A stretch of 6,265 nucleotides of DNA from Sphingomonadaceae bacterium (GTDB lineage Bacteria > Pseudomonadota > Alphaproteobacteria > Sphingomonadales > Sphingomonadaceae). Under the pieces are notes generated by a model. The model did no database searches. It was not told the DNA's origin and worked only from the letters and a program-made list of their open reading frames with translations. Positions 1-6,021 of this stretch are shown here, piece by piece (the first letter of the stretch is position 1; each line of letters begins with the position of its first letter). The stretch covers positions 1 to 6,265 of the forward strand of contig CANEVG010000217.1 in the NCBI GenBank assembly GCA_947442095.1. The letters are read 5' to 3'. Both the position numbers and the translations under genes were made by a program.

Positions 1-284
1 CATGGGACGCAGGCGTCTTGACGCAATACGAAGCCCAATGGTTGACGCCCGTCGTGGTGTTTGCCCCAGTCCGCTCTGAACTCTCGGGCGCATTCGTTCG
101 CTGCATCATTCATCGTGTGAGAACTACGCAGACATCCGTCCGTTTTCCACCCAGTTCTCGACATTCAGCGCCCCTGATGTCATCTCCGAAATCCGACTGG
201 CGGCTTCGGTGGACTTTTGGCCAGGAGCTGAAATTCTCCTGCCGCCCAACTTGCAGACATAACAAAGCCAGTTAGGATGCAAAT
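1..284. other. Left-edge region with no supportable gene
   Basis: No convincing gene is seen on either strand. A plus-strand frame is open from the left edge to a TAG at 273-275, but it has no ribosome binding site, contains no family I recognise, and is rich in Arg, Ser and Pro in the way of a chance frame. On the minus strand a short Met-started frame of about 36 residues beginning near position 109 runs off the left edge and is also unrecognised. The stretch could be intergenic DNA or the decayed end of a neighbouring gene. Its last bases carry the ribosome binding site of the next gene. Confidence 0.4.
274..277 (+). promoter_or_regulatory. Ribosome binding site fixing a TTG start
   Basis: The AGGA lies seven bases before the TTG at 285-287. 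The frame is closed upstream by TAG at 273-275 and has no ATG until about codon 60, so TTG is the only start that gives the full protein. An ATG at 277-279 overlaps the AGGA but opens another frame and stops after three codons at 286-288. Confidence 0.55.
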
Positions 285-734
285 TTGAACAGGTTACAAC
301 TTCGTTTTGACCCCGAAGACGAATGGCACGGCCTGCTCATTGCCACCGTTTCCTCGAACGGGTTTGAGGGGCGAGCTGCCGCTTGGTTCGCGACAGATGA
401 GCTTCGTCGATTTTCGACTGCATTGACCGCCTATCCGCTGCGCGGCGAAGCTCTACCTCATATGTCTGGCGGCTTCTTTAGCGAGCCGGGGGGGCCGGAG
501 CCTGAGCAGGTGCATCTTTCGATTGATGTCGCGCCGCACGATATCCGAGGTAGGCTCCGTGTCATTGTTCATTTGGCCACCGAGGTCCGGGAAACCCAGG
601 ATAACGATCTGGGGTGTAACGCGACTGTTCGGTTCGTCGCGACTTACTCCGACATTGCACCATTCGGCTCTGCTATTTCGGCTTTGGCAGAAGGACAAGT
701 CGACGAAGCCGTGCTTCAATCGAGCGGCGAGTAG
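285..734 (+). CDS. Hypothetical protein, 149 aa, possible immunity-type fold
   Basis: The function is not recognised. The protein is soluble and acidic, with no signal peptide or membrane segment. It shows a pattern of alternating strands: an N-terminal LRFDPEDEWHG segment, then a GFEGRAAAWF segment (about residues 27-36) followed by a helix with DELRRFSTAL, a Gly/Pro-rich loop with two GG pairs (62-70), a HLSIDV strand, a GRLRVIVHLAT strand (about 89-99), and a C-terminal VRFVATYSDIAPF strand-helix unit. This layout recalls small immunity-like proteins of the WapI/DUF6228 type, but that is inference from pattern only. The TTG start is supported by AGGA seven bases upstream. Codon choice is less biased to G/C in third positions than in the kinase and ABC-F genes, which suggests acquisition by transfer. 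The gene converges on the histidine kinase gene with a 62-base gap. That it is a real gene is fairly likely. Confidence 0.7.
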   Translation: MNRLQLRFDPEDEWHGLLIATVSSNGFEGRAAAWFATDELRRFSTALTAYPLRGEALPHMSGGFFSEPGGPEPEQVHLSIDVAPHDIRGRLRVIVHLATEVRETQDNDLGCNATVRFVATYSDIAPFGSAISALAEGQVDEAVLQSSGE

Positions 735-796
735 AAACGGCGGCTATCCACCCAATACCCGACATTCCCAAATCATGCCCATAAACGCGAAACGCC

Positions 797-2248
797 CTAC
801 TTGCCTGCCACGCGCGGCAGCCGCAGCACCGCCAGCAGCCCGCCCAGGTCATCGCTTTCCTTCAGCATGATCGATCCGCCGTAAAGCTCGGCCACATCGC
901 GCACGATGGCGAGGCCCAGCCCGGTACCGGGCTTGCCCGTATCCAGCCTAGCGCCGCGCGTGAACAGTTTGTCGCGCGCATTGGCGGGAATGCCCATGCC
1001 ATCGTCCTCGATCCATATCTCGCAGGTCTTCGTATCGTCAGGCACTGCGTCGATCGTCACAAACACCGAACCGCCGCCATATTTGGCTGCGTTCTCGATC
1101 AGGTTGCCCAGAATCTCGTCCAGGTCCTGCCGCTCGATCGCCACGGTCACATCGCGGTTGCCGTCCATGTCGAAACGCACACCTGGATAAAGCCGCACCA
1201 CAGCGCGCTCCACCGCTTCGGCGCTTTCGCCCACGTTCGCGCGCGAAAGCCCTGTAGCGCGGCGGCCCACTGCGCGGGCGCGCGCCAGATGGTGATCGAC
1301 CTGCCGCCGCATCACGGCCGCCTCGCGGATCACGGTATCCGCCAGATCCTCCGCCTTGGCGGTCGCCGCGTTCATCACCACGGTCAGCGGGGTCTTGAGC
1401 GCATGCGCCAGGTTTCCCGCGTGGGTGCGCGCCTCTTCCGCCTGCCGCTCGGAATGTTCGAGCAGGCCATTGAGCTCAACCACCAGCGGCTGGACCTCCA
1501 GCGGCAAGGGCTCGTCCAACCGGCTCGCCTGCCCCTCGCGCATGCCGGCAATCGCGCGGCGCACGCGGCGCAGCGGGCCAAGGCCGTAATAGGTTTGCAG
1601 CGCGGCCATGATGATGAGCCCCAGCCCCAGCACCACGAACGACCATACGAGAATCGACCGAATCCGGCTGATCTGGCCATCAAGCTCGCCCCGGCTGGCC
1701 GCGACGGCAAACTGCCACTTGATCTGGCTCCCCGGCAGGATCACCGAACGCTCGATCACGCGGAGCCGCTCACCGTCAAACTGCTCGCTGTCATAAATAT
1801 GCGGATCACCGTCGAAATGGCCGCCGTTCAACTTGAGCGTCCGGTCCCAGAGCGAGCGCGAGGGGAAATCCTCATGCCCCTTGCCAGTGATCTGCCAGTA
1901 AAGCCCGCTGTTCGGCTCAAGGAAGCGCTGATCGCCCAGCGCACGGTTGAAGAACACTTCCCCGTCCGGCCCGATCTCGGCCGAGCCGACCATCGCGGTC
2001 AGCATATAGCCCATCTGATCGTCGAAATTGCGCGTGGCGAGGCCGGTCATCGTCCGGTCGAGCGCTATGCCTCCACCCAGCAGCAGCACCGAAATCCACG
2101 CCGCCGCAATCAGCAGCATGCGGCGCGAGAGCGACCCGGTGTTCGGCGCTGTCTCCTTCACTGCCCCGGACACTGCCCCGGACACTGCCCCAGCCAACTC
2201 CTCGGCGCGGTCGGGCGCGAGGCCGGGCGTGAGGACTTTGTGCTCCAT
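797..2248 (-). CDS. Sensor histidine kinase (FeuQ/PhoQ-like)
   Basis: This is a membrane two-component kinase of 483 residues that autophosphorylates and passes the phosphate to the regulator encoded just upstream. Order of parts: a 43-residue cytoplasmic leader with an Ala/Gly/Val/Ser repeat; membrane helix 1 (about 44-64); a periplasmic sensor region of about 130 residues containing DQRFLEP and SGLYWQI; membrane helix 2 (about 199-220); a HAMP-like linker (about 220-270); an H-box NLAHALKTPL with His282 as phosphoacceptor; an N-box NLIENAAKY (Asn386); a G1 box DDGMG (415-419); an F-box around Phe429; and a G2 box GTGLGLA (441-447). All catalytic motifs are intact. It starts 14 bases after the regulator stop and has no clear Shine-Dalgarno sequence, so translation may be coupled. 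Met44 is a poorer start because it would drop the charged residues before helix 1. The sensor and H-box resemble FeuQ/PhoQ-type kinases; the signal is unknown. Confidence 0.95.
   Translation of the reverse strand: MEHKVLTPGLAPDRAEELAGAVSGAVSGAVKETAPNTGSLSRRMLLIAAAWISVLLLGGGIALDRTMTGLATRNFDDQMGYMLTAMVGSAEIGPDGEVFFNRALGDQRFLEPNSGLYWQITGKGHEDFPSRSLWDRTLKLNGGHFDGDPHIYDSEQFDGERLRVIERSVILPGSQIKWQFAVAASRGELDGQISRIRSILVWSFVVLGLGLIIMAALQTYYGLGPLRRVRRAIAGMREGQASRLDEPLPLEVQPLVVELNGLLEHSERQAEEARTHAGNLAHALKTPLTVVMNAATAKAEDLADTVIREAAVMRRQVDHHLARARAVGRRATGLSRANVGESAEAVERAVVRLYPGVRFDMDGNRDVTVAIERQDLDEILGNLIENAAKYGGGSVFVTIDAVPDDTKTCEIWIEDDGMGIPANARDKLFTRGARLDTGKPGTGLGLAIVRDVAELYGGSIMLKESDDLGGLLAVLRLPRVAGK
2159..2192. 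repeat. 12-bp in-frame tandem repeat in the kinase leader
   Basis: The unit CACTGCCCCGGA occurs at 2159-2170 and 2171-2182, followed by a partial third copy at 2183-2192. On the coding (minus) strand it encodes the repeated tetrapeptide SGAV, giving GAVSGAVSGAV at about residues 20-30 of the histidine kinase. As the unit is four codons long, a change in copy number would lengthen or shorten the cytoplasmic leader without shifting the frame. Confidence 0.85.
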
Positions 2249-2262
2249 GCGCGCCGCAGCGC

Positions 2263-2940
2263 TCAGCCGCGCCCGGGCAGCGCCGGGTCATCCAGGCTGT
2301 AGCCCAGCCCGCGGATCGTGGTGATCACGTCAGGACCCAGCTTCTTGCGGATACGCGTGACGAACACTTCGATCGTGTTGGAATCGCGGTCGAAGTCCTG
2401 ATCGTAGATATGTTCGATCAGCTCAGTGCGGCTTACCACTTTGCCCTTGTGGTGGAGCAGGTAGGACAGCAGCTTGTATTCCTGCGCGGTCAGCTTCACC
2501 GGCTCGCCGTTCAGCGTCACGCGGCCCGAACGGGTATCCAGCCGCACCCCGCCCGCCATCAGCTCGGACGAGGAATTGCCCGAAGCGCGGCGGATCAGCG
2601 CGCGCAACCGAGCAATCAGTTCCTCGGTCTGAAACGGCTTGGCGAGATAATCGTCCGCCCCGGCATCGAGGCCCGCCACCTTGTCGGACCAACTGTCGCG
2701 CGCGGTCAGTACCAGCACCGGAAACGTGCGGCCTTCCTTGCGCCACATGCCCAGTACCGTCAGTCCATCGATCTCGGGCAGGCCCAGATCGAGCACGACC
2801 GCATCGTACTCCTCGGTAGAGCCCATGAAGTGCCCGTCCTCGCCATCGACCGAAAGATCAACGGCATAGCCGTTCTGCTCGAGCGTGGACTTGAGTTGCT
2901 TGCCGAGGGTCGGTTCGTCCTCGACGATCAGGATGCGCAT
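2263..2940 (-). CDS. OmpR-family response regulator (FeuP/PhoP-like)
   Basis: This is a cytoplasmic DNA-binding regulator, phosphorylated by the kinase encoded next to it. Numbered from the preferred ATG (225 aa), the receiver domain (about 1-115) has the acidic pair Glu7/Asp8, phosphoacceptor Asp51 in VVLDLGLP, Thr79 in LVLTARD, and Lys101 in AKPF. The winged-helix output domain (about 127-217) ends with DRDSNTIEVFVTRIRKKL and the RGLGYSL wing typical of OmpR/PhoP regulators. The HFMGSTEEYDAVVLDLGLP and HIYDQDFDRDSNT stretches look closest to rhizobial FeuP, recalled rather than searched. A GTG at 2941-2943 is directly upstream in frame, but the AAGGGG at 2947-2952 lies six bases from the ATG and only three from the GTG, so ATG at 2940 is preferred. 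It is second in a PepSY-regulator-kinase cluster, with candidate operator repeats upstream. Confidence 0.95.
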   Translation of the reverse strand: MRILIVEDEPTLGKQLKSTLEQNGYAVDLSVDGEDGHFMGSTEEYDAVVLDLGLPEIDGLTVLGMWRKEGRTFPVLVLTARDSWSDKVAGLDAGADDYLAKPFQTEELIARLRALIRRASGNSSSELMAGGVRLDTRSGRVTLNGEPVKLTAQEYKLLSYLLHHKGKVVSRTELIEHIYDQDFDRDSNTIEVFVTRIRKKLGPDVITTIRGLGYSLDDPALPGRG

Positions 2941-2946
2941 CACTTA

Positions 2947-2952
2947 CCCCTT
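2947..2952 (-). promoter_or_regulatory. Ribosome binding site of the response regulator
   Basis: On the minus strand AAGGGG is followed by TAAGTG and then ATG at 2940. The six-base spacing favours the ATG over the adjoining GTG. A small GC hairpin (stem 2960-2964 with 2969-2973, four-base loop) lies just upstream in the likely leader. Confidence 0.6.
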
Positions 2953-2973
2953 GCTGCGCGCCGCGCGGGCGGC

Positions 2974-3041
2974 ATAAAAACTGGAACCGGCTTGATGGAA
3001 CGGCAAAGCTGAACGGTCAAGGAACGGGCTGAACGGTCAAG
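2974..3041 (-). promoter_or_regulatory. Candidate autoregulated promoter before the response regulator
   Basis: In the 120-base gap before the regulator, the 14-mer GCTGAACGGTCAAG (plus-strand reading) occurs twice, at 3008-3021 and 3028-3041, 20 bases apart. The hexamer GAACGG occurs four times, at 2998-3003, 3011-3016, 3022-3027 and 3031-3036, with a variant GAACCG at 2984-2989. Read on the minus strand, the copies at 3022 and 3011 form CCGTTC-N5-CCGTTC, an 11-base pitch like PhoP/OmpR-class direct repeats. A -10-like TTTTAT lies at 2974-2979. Counting 17 bases upstream places the -35 region on the copy at 2998-3003, as in promoters where the regulator replaces a poor -35. The repeats are seen; their role as an operator and promoter is inferred. 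Confidence 0.4.
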
Positions 3042-3060
3042 CAAAGCGGCGCGCTTGTCG

Positions 3061-3375
3061 TCAGTGCGATTCGCCCAGCACCCGCCCGGTTCGCGCATCA
3101 ACATCGACGAAGACAACTCGCCCATCACGGATGAACTTCAACCGATAGGCCATGGCGATCGGGTCGTATTCCGGGCCGAGATACTGCATGCCGCGTTTGC
3201 CGGGCAGCACGCGTCCCTCGATCTCGCGCAGCGAGCGCACATTGCCATTGCGCAGATCGCGGCGCGCCTCGCCCTGCTCGTCGGCGCGCTGCTGCGCATC
3301 TGCAGCGGGGGTGATTGCAGCGAATATCCCGAGAGCGATAAGTCCTGTTGAAAAGCGCATGATAGGCAACGCCAT
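3061..3375 (-). CDS. Secreted PepSY-domain-like small protein
   Basis: This small exported protein has 104 residues from the chosen ATG. A signal peptide is clear: MALPIMRFS, a hydrophobic core GLIALGIFAAI, and an AxA-type cleavage site Ala25-Asp26-Ala27 before QQ. The mature part of about 77 residues has a basic helix (EARRDLRNGNVRSLREI), then a strand pair ending YRLKFIRDGRVVFVDVDA and the TGRVLG turn, the helix-strand pattern of PepSY domains. The frame extends upstream to 3477, but the ATG at 3373-3375 has AAAGGG eight bases away and puts the signal peptide at the N-terminus. Met at 3358-3360 is an alternative with no ribosome binding site. It is first in the cluster with the regulator and kinase, so it may bind the kinase's periplasmic sensor; rhizobial FeuN, a small periplasmic inhibitor encoded next to feuPQ, is the model. 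Function is inferred. Confidence 0.85.
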   Translation of the reverse strand: MALPIMRFSTGLIALGIFAAITPAADAQQRADEQGEARRDLRNGNVRSLREIEGRVLPGKRGMQYLGPEYDPIAMAYRLKFIRDGRVVFVDVDARTGRVLGESH

Positions 3376-3547
3376 AGCCCGGGCCCTTTGAACAGCTTGT
3401 GAACGCAAACAGGCGTACCGATTCCCCTCTGGCACCCCGCAGGCTGCCGTTATGTCAGAACGTTGCACGCTGTACACCGCATGCCCGAATTTCCACGCCG
3501 CGCCAAGGCTGGACCTGCCTGCAAGGCACGGCTAAGCGCGGGCCATC
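3376..3547. promoter_or_regulatory. Divergent promoter region, PepSY operon / uup
   Basis: This 172-base intergenic region must hold the promoters of the minus-strand PepSY cluster and of plus-strand uup. I could not find a convincing pair of -10 and -35 hexamers for either. The one structured element is the direct repeat at 3389-3405, listed separately. The start of uup lacks a strong Shine-Dalgarno sequence. Confidence 0.45.
3389..3405 (-). promoter_or_regulatory. PhoP-box-like direct repeat before the PepSY gene
   Basis: On the minus strand the site reads CGTTCA-CAAGC-TGTTCA: two hexamers sharing GTTCA with a five-base spacer. Enterobacterial PhoP boxes have the form (T/G)GTTTA-N5-(T/G)GTTTA, so both spacing and sequence are close. 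It shares GTTC with the repeats before the response regulator. It ends 13 bases before the PepSY start codon and touches its ribosome binding site, a position that fits repression better than activation unless the gene starts downstream. The assignment is inference. Confidence 0.35.
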
Positions 3548-5341
3548 ATGGCAGTCGCACCAATTCTCAGCTGGGAGGGCCTAGGCCTCAACCAGGGCAG
3601 CCACTGGCTGTTCAGGGACCTCGACATTCAGGTCGGCCCGCGCGACCGGCTGGCGCTGATCGGCCGCAATGGGGCCGGCAAGACCACGTTGCTGAAGCTG
3701 CTTTCGGGCGAAGTTGAAGGCGACAAGGGCACCCGCTCGGTCCAGCCAGGCACGCGCATCGTCACGCTGGAGCAGGACCCGTTCTTCAAGGGCTATGAAA
3801 CGCTGCTGGACTTCGCGCTTTCAGGCAAGGACGCGCCGCCGCGCCACGAAGTGGAAGCCATCGCGGGCCAACTCGGCATTGATCTTTCGCGCATGGCGGA
3901 CAGCGCCTCGGGCGGTGAACGCCGCCGCGCCGCGCTCGCCCGCGCGCTCGCCAGCGAACCCGATCTGCTGCTGCTGGATGAGCCGACCAACCACCTCGAT
4001 CTGGCCGCGATCGAATGGCTCGAAAACTGGCTCATGCGCTACAACGGCGCGTTCGTCGTGATCAGCCACGACCGCACCTTCCTCGAACGCCTGACCAAGG
4101 CAACCTTGTGGCTCGATCGCGGCGCGCTCCGCCGCAGGGAAATCGGCTTCGGCGGCTACGAAGCGTGGATGGAAGCGGTCTATGCCGAAGAGGCGCGCGC
4201 CGCCGAAAAGCTCGACGCCAAGCTCAAGATCGAGGCGCACTGGCTCGAGCGCGGCGTCACCGCGCGGCGCAAGCGCAATATGGGCCGGCTCGAAAAGCTT
4301 TGGGAAATGCGCGCGCAGCGGGCTGCGATGCTGAGCCCCCAAGGCGCGGCCAAGCTCGCGCTTTCGAGCGACGACGCCAAGAGCAAGGCCGTGATCGTCG
4401 CGGACAAGGTCACCAAGCGCTTTGGCGAGCGGGTGATCGTGAACAACTTCAGCTTACGCGTCACCCGCAAGGATCGCATCGGCCTCGTCGGCGCGAACGG
4501 CGCAGGCAAAACAACCCTGTTGAAGATCCTCACCGGCGAACTGGAGCCCGACAGCGGCACCATCACGCTTGCCAAAACGCTCACCCCTGTGGTGATCGAC
4601 CAGCAGCGCAGCCTGATGGCGCCTGAAAAGCGCGTGCGCGATGTGCTGGCCGAAGGCGGGGACTGGATCGATGTGCAGGGGGTGCGCAAGCACATCCATG
4701 GCTACTTGAAGGACTTCCTGTTCGATCCGAATATGGTCGAAGCGCGCGTCGGTACGCTTTCAGGCGGCGAACGCTCACGCCTGCTGCTGGCGCGGGAATT
4801 CGCCCGCTTCTCGAACCTTCTGGTGCTCGACGAGCCGACCAACGACCTCGATCTCGAAACGCTCGACCTCCTGCAGGAAGTAATTTCGGACTACGACGGC
4901 ACCGTCCTCATCGTCAGCCACGACCGCGATTTCCTCGACCGCACCGTCACGATCACGCTTGGCATGGACGGCTCGGGCAAAGTCGATGTTGTCGCGGGCG
5001 GCTATGCCGACTGGGAAAAGCAGCGCAAGCAGCGGCTCGCGGGCAAGCCCGTGGCGCGCGAGAGCACCGACAAACCCGCCGCAGCGCCGCCCCCTCCCCC
5101 GCCGCCCAAAAAGACAAAGCTCACGTACAAGGACCAGCGCGACTACGAACTGCTCCCGGACCGGATCGCCGAGTTGGAAAAGGCCATCGCCCGCGACGAG
5201 GCCGCGCTGGCGGACCCTGACCTCTACACCAGGAACCCAGCCCGCTTTGCCGCCCTCACCGCGTCGATAGACAAGGCGCGCGCGGAGAAGGACGCAGCGG
5301 AAGAACGCTGGCTGGAACTGGCAGAGATGGTGGAAGGGTAA
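3548..5341 (+). CDS. uup: ABC-F family ATPase, Uup type
   Basis: This is a soluble ABC-F ATPase of 597 residues without membrane segments; Uup-type members act on ribosomes and are linked to relief of stalling. ATPase domain 1 has Walker A GRNGAGKTT (39-47), signature SGGERRR (121-127), Walker B LLLLDEP with catalytic Glu145, and switch His174 in ISHD. A basic interdomain linker (about 205-270, with RRKRNMGRLEKLWEMR) corresponds to the P-site tRNA interaction motif. Domain 2 has Walker A GANGAGKTT (315-323), signature LSGGERSR (404-411), Glu429 in LLVLDEP and His458. Then come a Pro-rich linker with seven consecutive prolines (514-520) and a coiled-coil C-terminal domain (about 525-595), the hallmark of Uup over EttA. 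The ATG at 3548 is the only start after an in-frame TAA at 3533. It is divergent from the PepSY cluster. All ATPase residues are intact. Confidence 0.95.
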   Translation: MAVAPILSWEGLGLNQGSHWLFRDLDIQVGPRDRLALIGRNGAGKTTLLKLLSGEVEGDKGTRSVQPGTRIVTLEQDPFFKGYETLLDFALSGKDAPPRHEVEAIAGQLGIDLSRMADSASGGERRRAALARALASEPDLLLLDEPTNHLDLAAIEWLENWLMRYNGAFVVISHDRTFLERLTKATLWLDRGALRRREIGFGGYEAWMEAVYAEEARAAEKLDAKLKIEAHWLERGVTARRKRNMGRLEKLWEMRAQRAAMLSPQGAAKLALSSDDAKSKAVIVADKVTKRFGERVIVNNFSLRVTRKDRIGLVGANGAGKTTLLKILTGELEPDSGTITLAKTLTPVVIDQQRSLMAPEKRVRDVLAEGGDWIDVQGVRKHIHGYLKDFLFDPNMVEARVGTLSGGERSRLLLAREFARFSNLLVLDEPTNDLDLETLDLLQEVISDYDGTVLIVSHDRDFLDRTVTITLGMDGSGKVDVVAGGYADWEKQRKQRLAGKPVARESTDKPAAAPPPPPPPKKTKLTYKDQRDYELLPDRIAELEKAIARDEAALADPDLYTRNPARFAALTASIDKARAEKDAAEERWLELAEMVEG

Positions 5342-5417
5342 CGCCTTACCGCAGCGCCGCTCCGCTGTGTGCTTTGCCAGAAACGGCAGCGGCAACGTGC
5401 CCTCTTCCAGAATGAGT

Positions 5418-5978
5418 TTAAACCGGCGCTGCCTGCGACAGCCCATAAAACACCGCCAACCGGTCGAGCGCCAGTTCCAGCACCAGCTTGCCGCTGCGCG
5501 CGGGCGAGGCCTGCGCCTTTTCCGCCGCCGGCACGCCATCGCCCGCGCGGACAACCCGCCACAGGATATCCGCGGGCCCCGGCTCCGCTGCTGCAACCGC
5601 GCCATCAAGCCGGTGCTTCGCCGCCAGCTGGTGCTCGCCCGCCGTCAATCCCTGCTCGCCGCCCGCGGTCCGCACCGGGCCCCAGCGCATGGTGACCGAT
5701 GGGGCGGGTTCTCCGCGCTCCCAGTCGGCATGCTGCTTTTCGCCCCGGGCAAATTGACGGTCGGTCAGATGCCCGCGCGTTTGCAGCCCGGTCAGAGGCG
5801 ACACGGCCAGCGGCGACTCGGCCAGATTGACCCGGACGCAGCACACCGCGCCGCGCCCGCTCTTGCCCCGACTGCCAGGCCGCACCCCCTCCTCCTGCCG
5901 CGGGTCTTCTTCCCTCAGTTCACGATCCACCAGAAATTGCGCCATGGAGCCATCAAGATAAGAACATAAAGGAAACAT
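5418..5978 (-). CDS. DUF6456 domain-containing protein
   Basis: This is a soluble protein of 186 residues whose function is unknown. The N-terminal 45 residues are polar and variable. From about residue 48 it follows the pattern I recall for DUF6456 proteins of sphingomonads: VNLAESPL (50-57), RGHLTDRQFARGE (68-80), DWERG, VTMRWGPV (95-102), then a helical C-terminal half with AAKHRLDGAVAA (119-130), ADILWRVVRAG (136-146), VPAAEKA and a final ARSGKLVLELALDRLAVFYGL (160-180). No membrane segment is present. The start at 5978 has AGGAAG three bases away; an ATG at 5943-5945 is an alternative without a good ribosome binding site. The gene converges on uup across 76 bases and is divergent from the helix-turn-helix gene. 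In alphaproteobacteria this domain appears near DNA-binding proteins, so a regulatory role is possible but not shown here. Confidence 0.88.
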   Translation of the reverse strand: MFPLCSYLDGSMAQFLVDRELREEDPRQEEGVRPGSRGKSGRGAVCCVRVNLAESPLAVSPLTGLQTRGHLTDRQFARGEKQHADWERGEPAPSVTMRWGPVRTAGGEQGLTAGEHQLAAKHRLDGAVAAAEPGPADILWRVVRAGDGVPAAEKAQASPARSGKLVLELALDRLAVFYGLSQAAPV

Positions 5979-6021
5979 ATTCTTCCTGACGGATAGGCAC
6001 GCTTGTAGGAAAGCACAAAAA
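5979..6021. promoter_or_regulatory. Short divergent region between DUF6456 and HTH genes
   Basis: Only 43 bases separate the two start codons, so promoters on both strands must overlap each other or reach into the coding ends. The AT-rich stretch around 5951-6025 stands out from the GC-rich flanks. A small inverted repeat, AGGAA (5970-5974) with TTCCT (5984-5988), spans the DUF6456 start. AGGAAAG at 6007-6013 is the likely ribosome binding site of the plus-strand gene. Confidence 0.4.

Noticed and set aside
18..275. Plus-strand 85-codon frame at the left edge
   Set aside because: It has no ribosome binding site, no recognisable domain and a low-complexity, Arg/Ser-rich C-terminal half. It could be the tail of a gene from outside the window, but nothing supports that.
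277..288. Three-codon upstream reading frame overlapping the TTG start of the 149-residue gene
   Set aside because: An ATG inside the Shine-Dalgarno sequence followed by a quick stop is expected by chance; nothing shows that it is translated.
1289..2302. Long plus-strand open frame of 337 codons opposite the histidine kinase
   Set aside because: It lies wholly antisense to the kinase gene and the end of the regulator gene, both of which have every expected motif. Its Arg/His/Pro/Gln-rich product is typical of a shadow frame in GC-rich DNA.
2960..2973. GC hairpin followed by ATAAAAA on the plus strand, considered as a terminator
   Set aside because: The stem is only five base pairs, and on the minus strand, where the genes run, the T-run precedes the hairpin instead of following it.
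2940..3128. Minus-strand 62-codon frame ending at the response regulator start (TGATG overlap)
   Set aside because: The overlap looks like coupling, but the frame runs through the end of the PepSY gene and the repeat-bearing gap, has no ribosome binding site or family, and is better explained as chance.
5356..5393. Possible terminator stem after uup (GCCGCT with AGCGGC)
   Set aside because: The six-base arms are separated by 26 bases and no T-run follows on either strand, so it is not a credible intrinsic terminator.
4775..5608. Minus-strand open frame of 277 codons opposite the end of uup
   Set aside because: It overlaps ATPase domain 2 and the coiled coil of Uup antisense and the C-terminus of the DUF6456 gene in another frame, and shows no domain.
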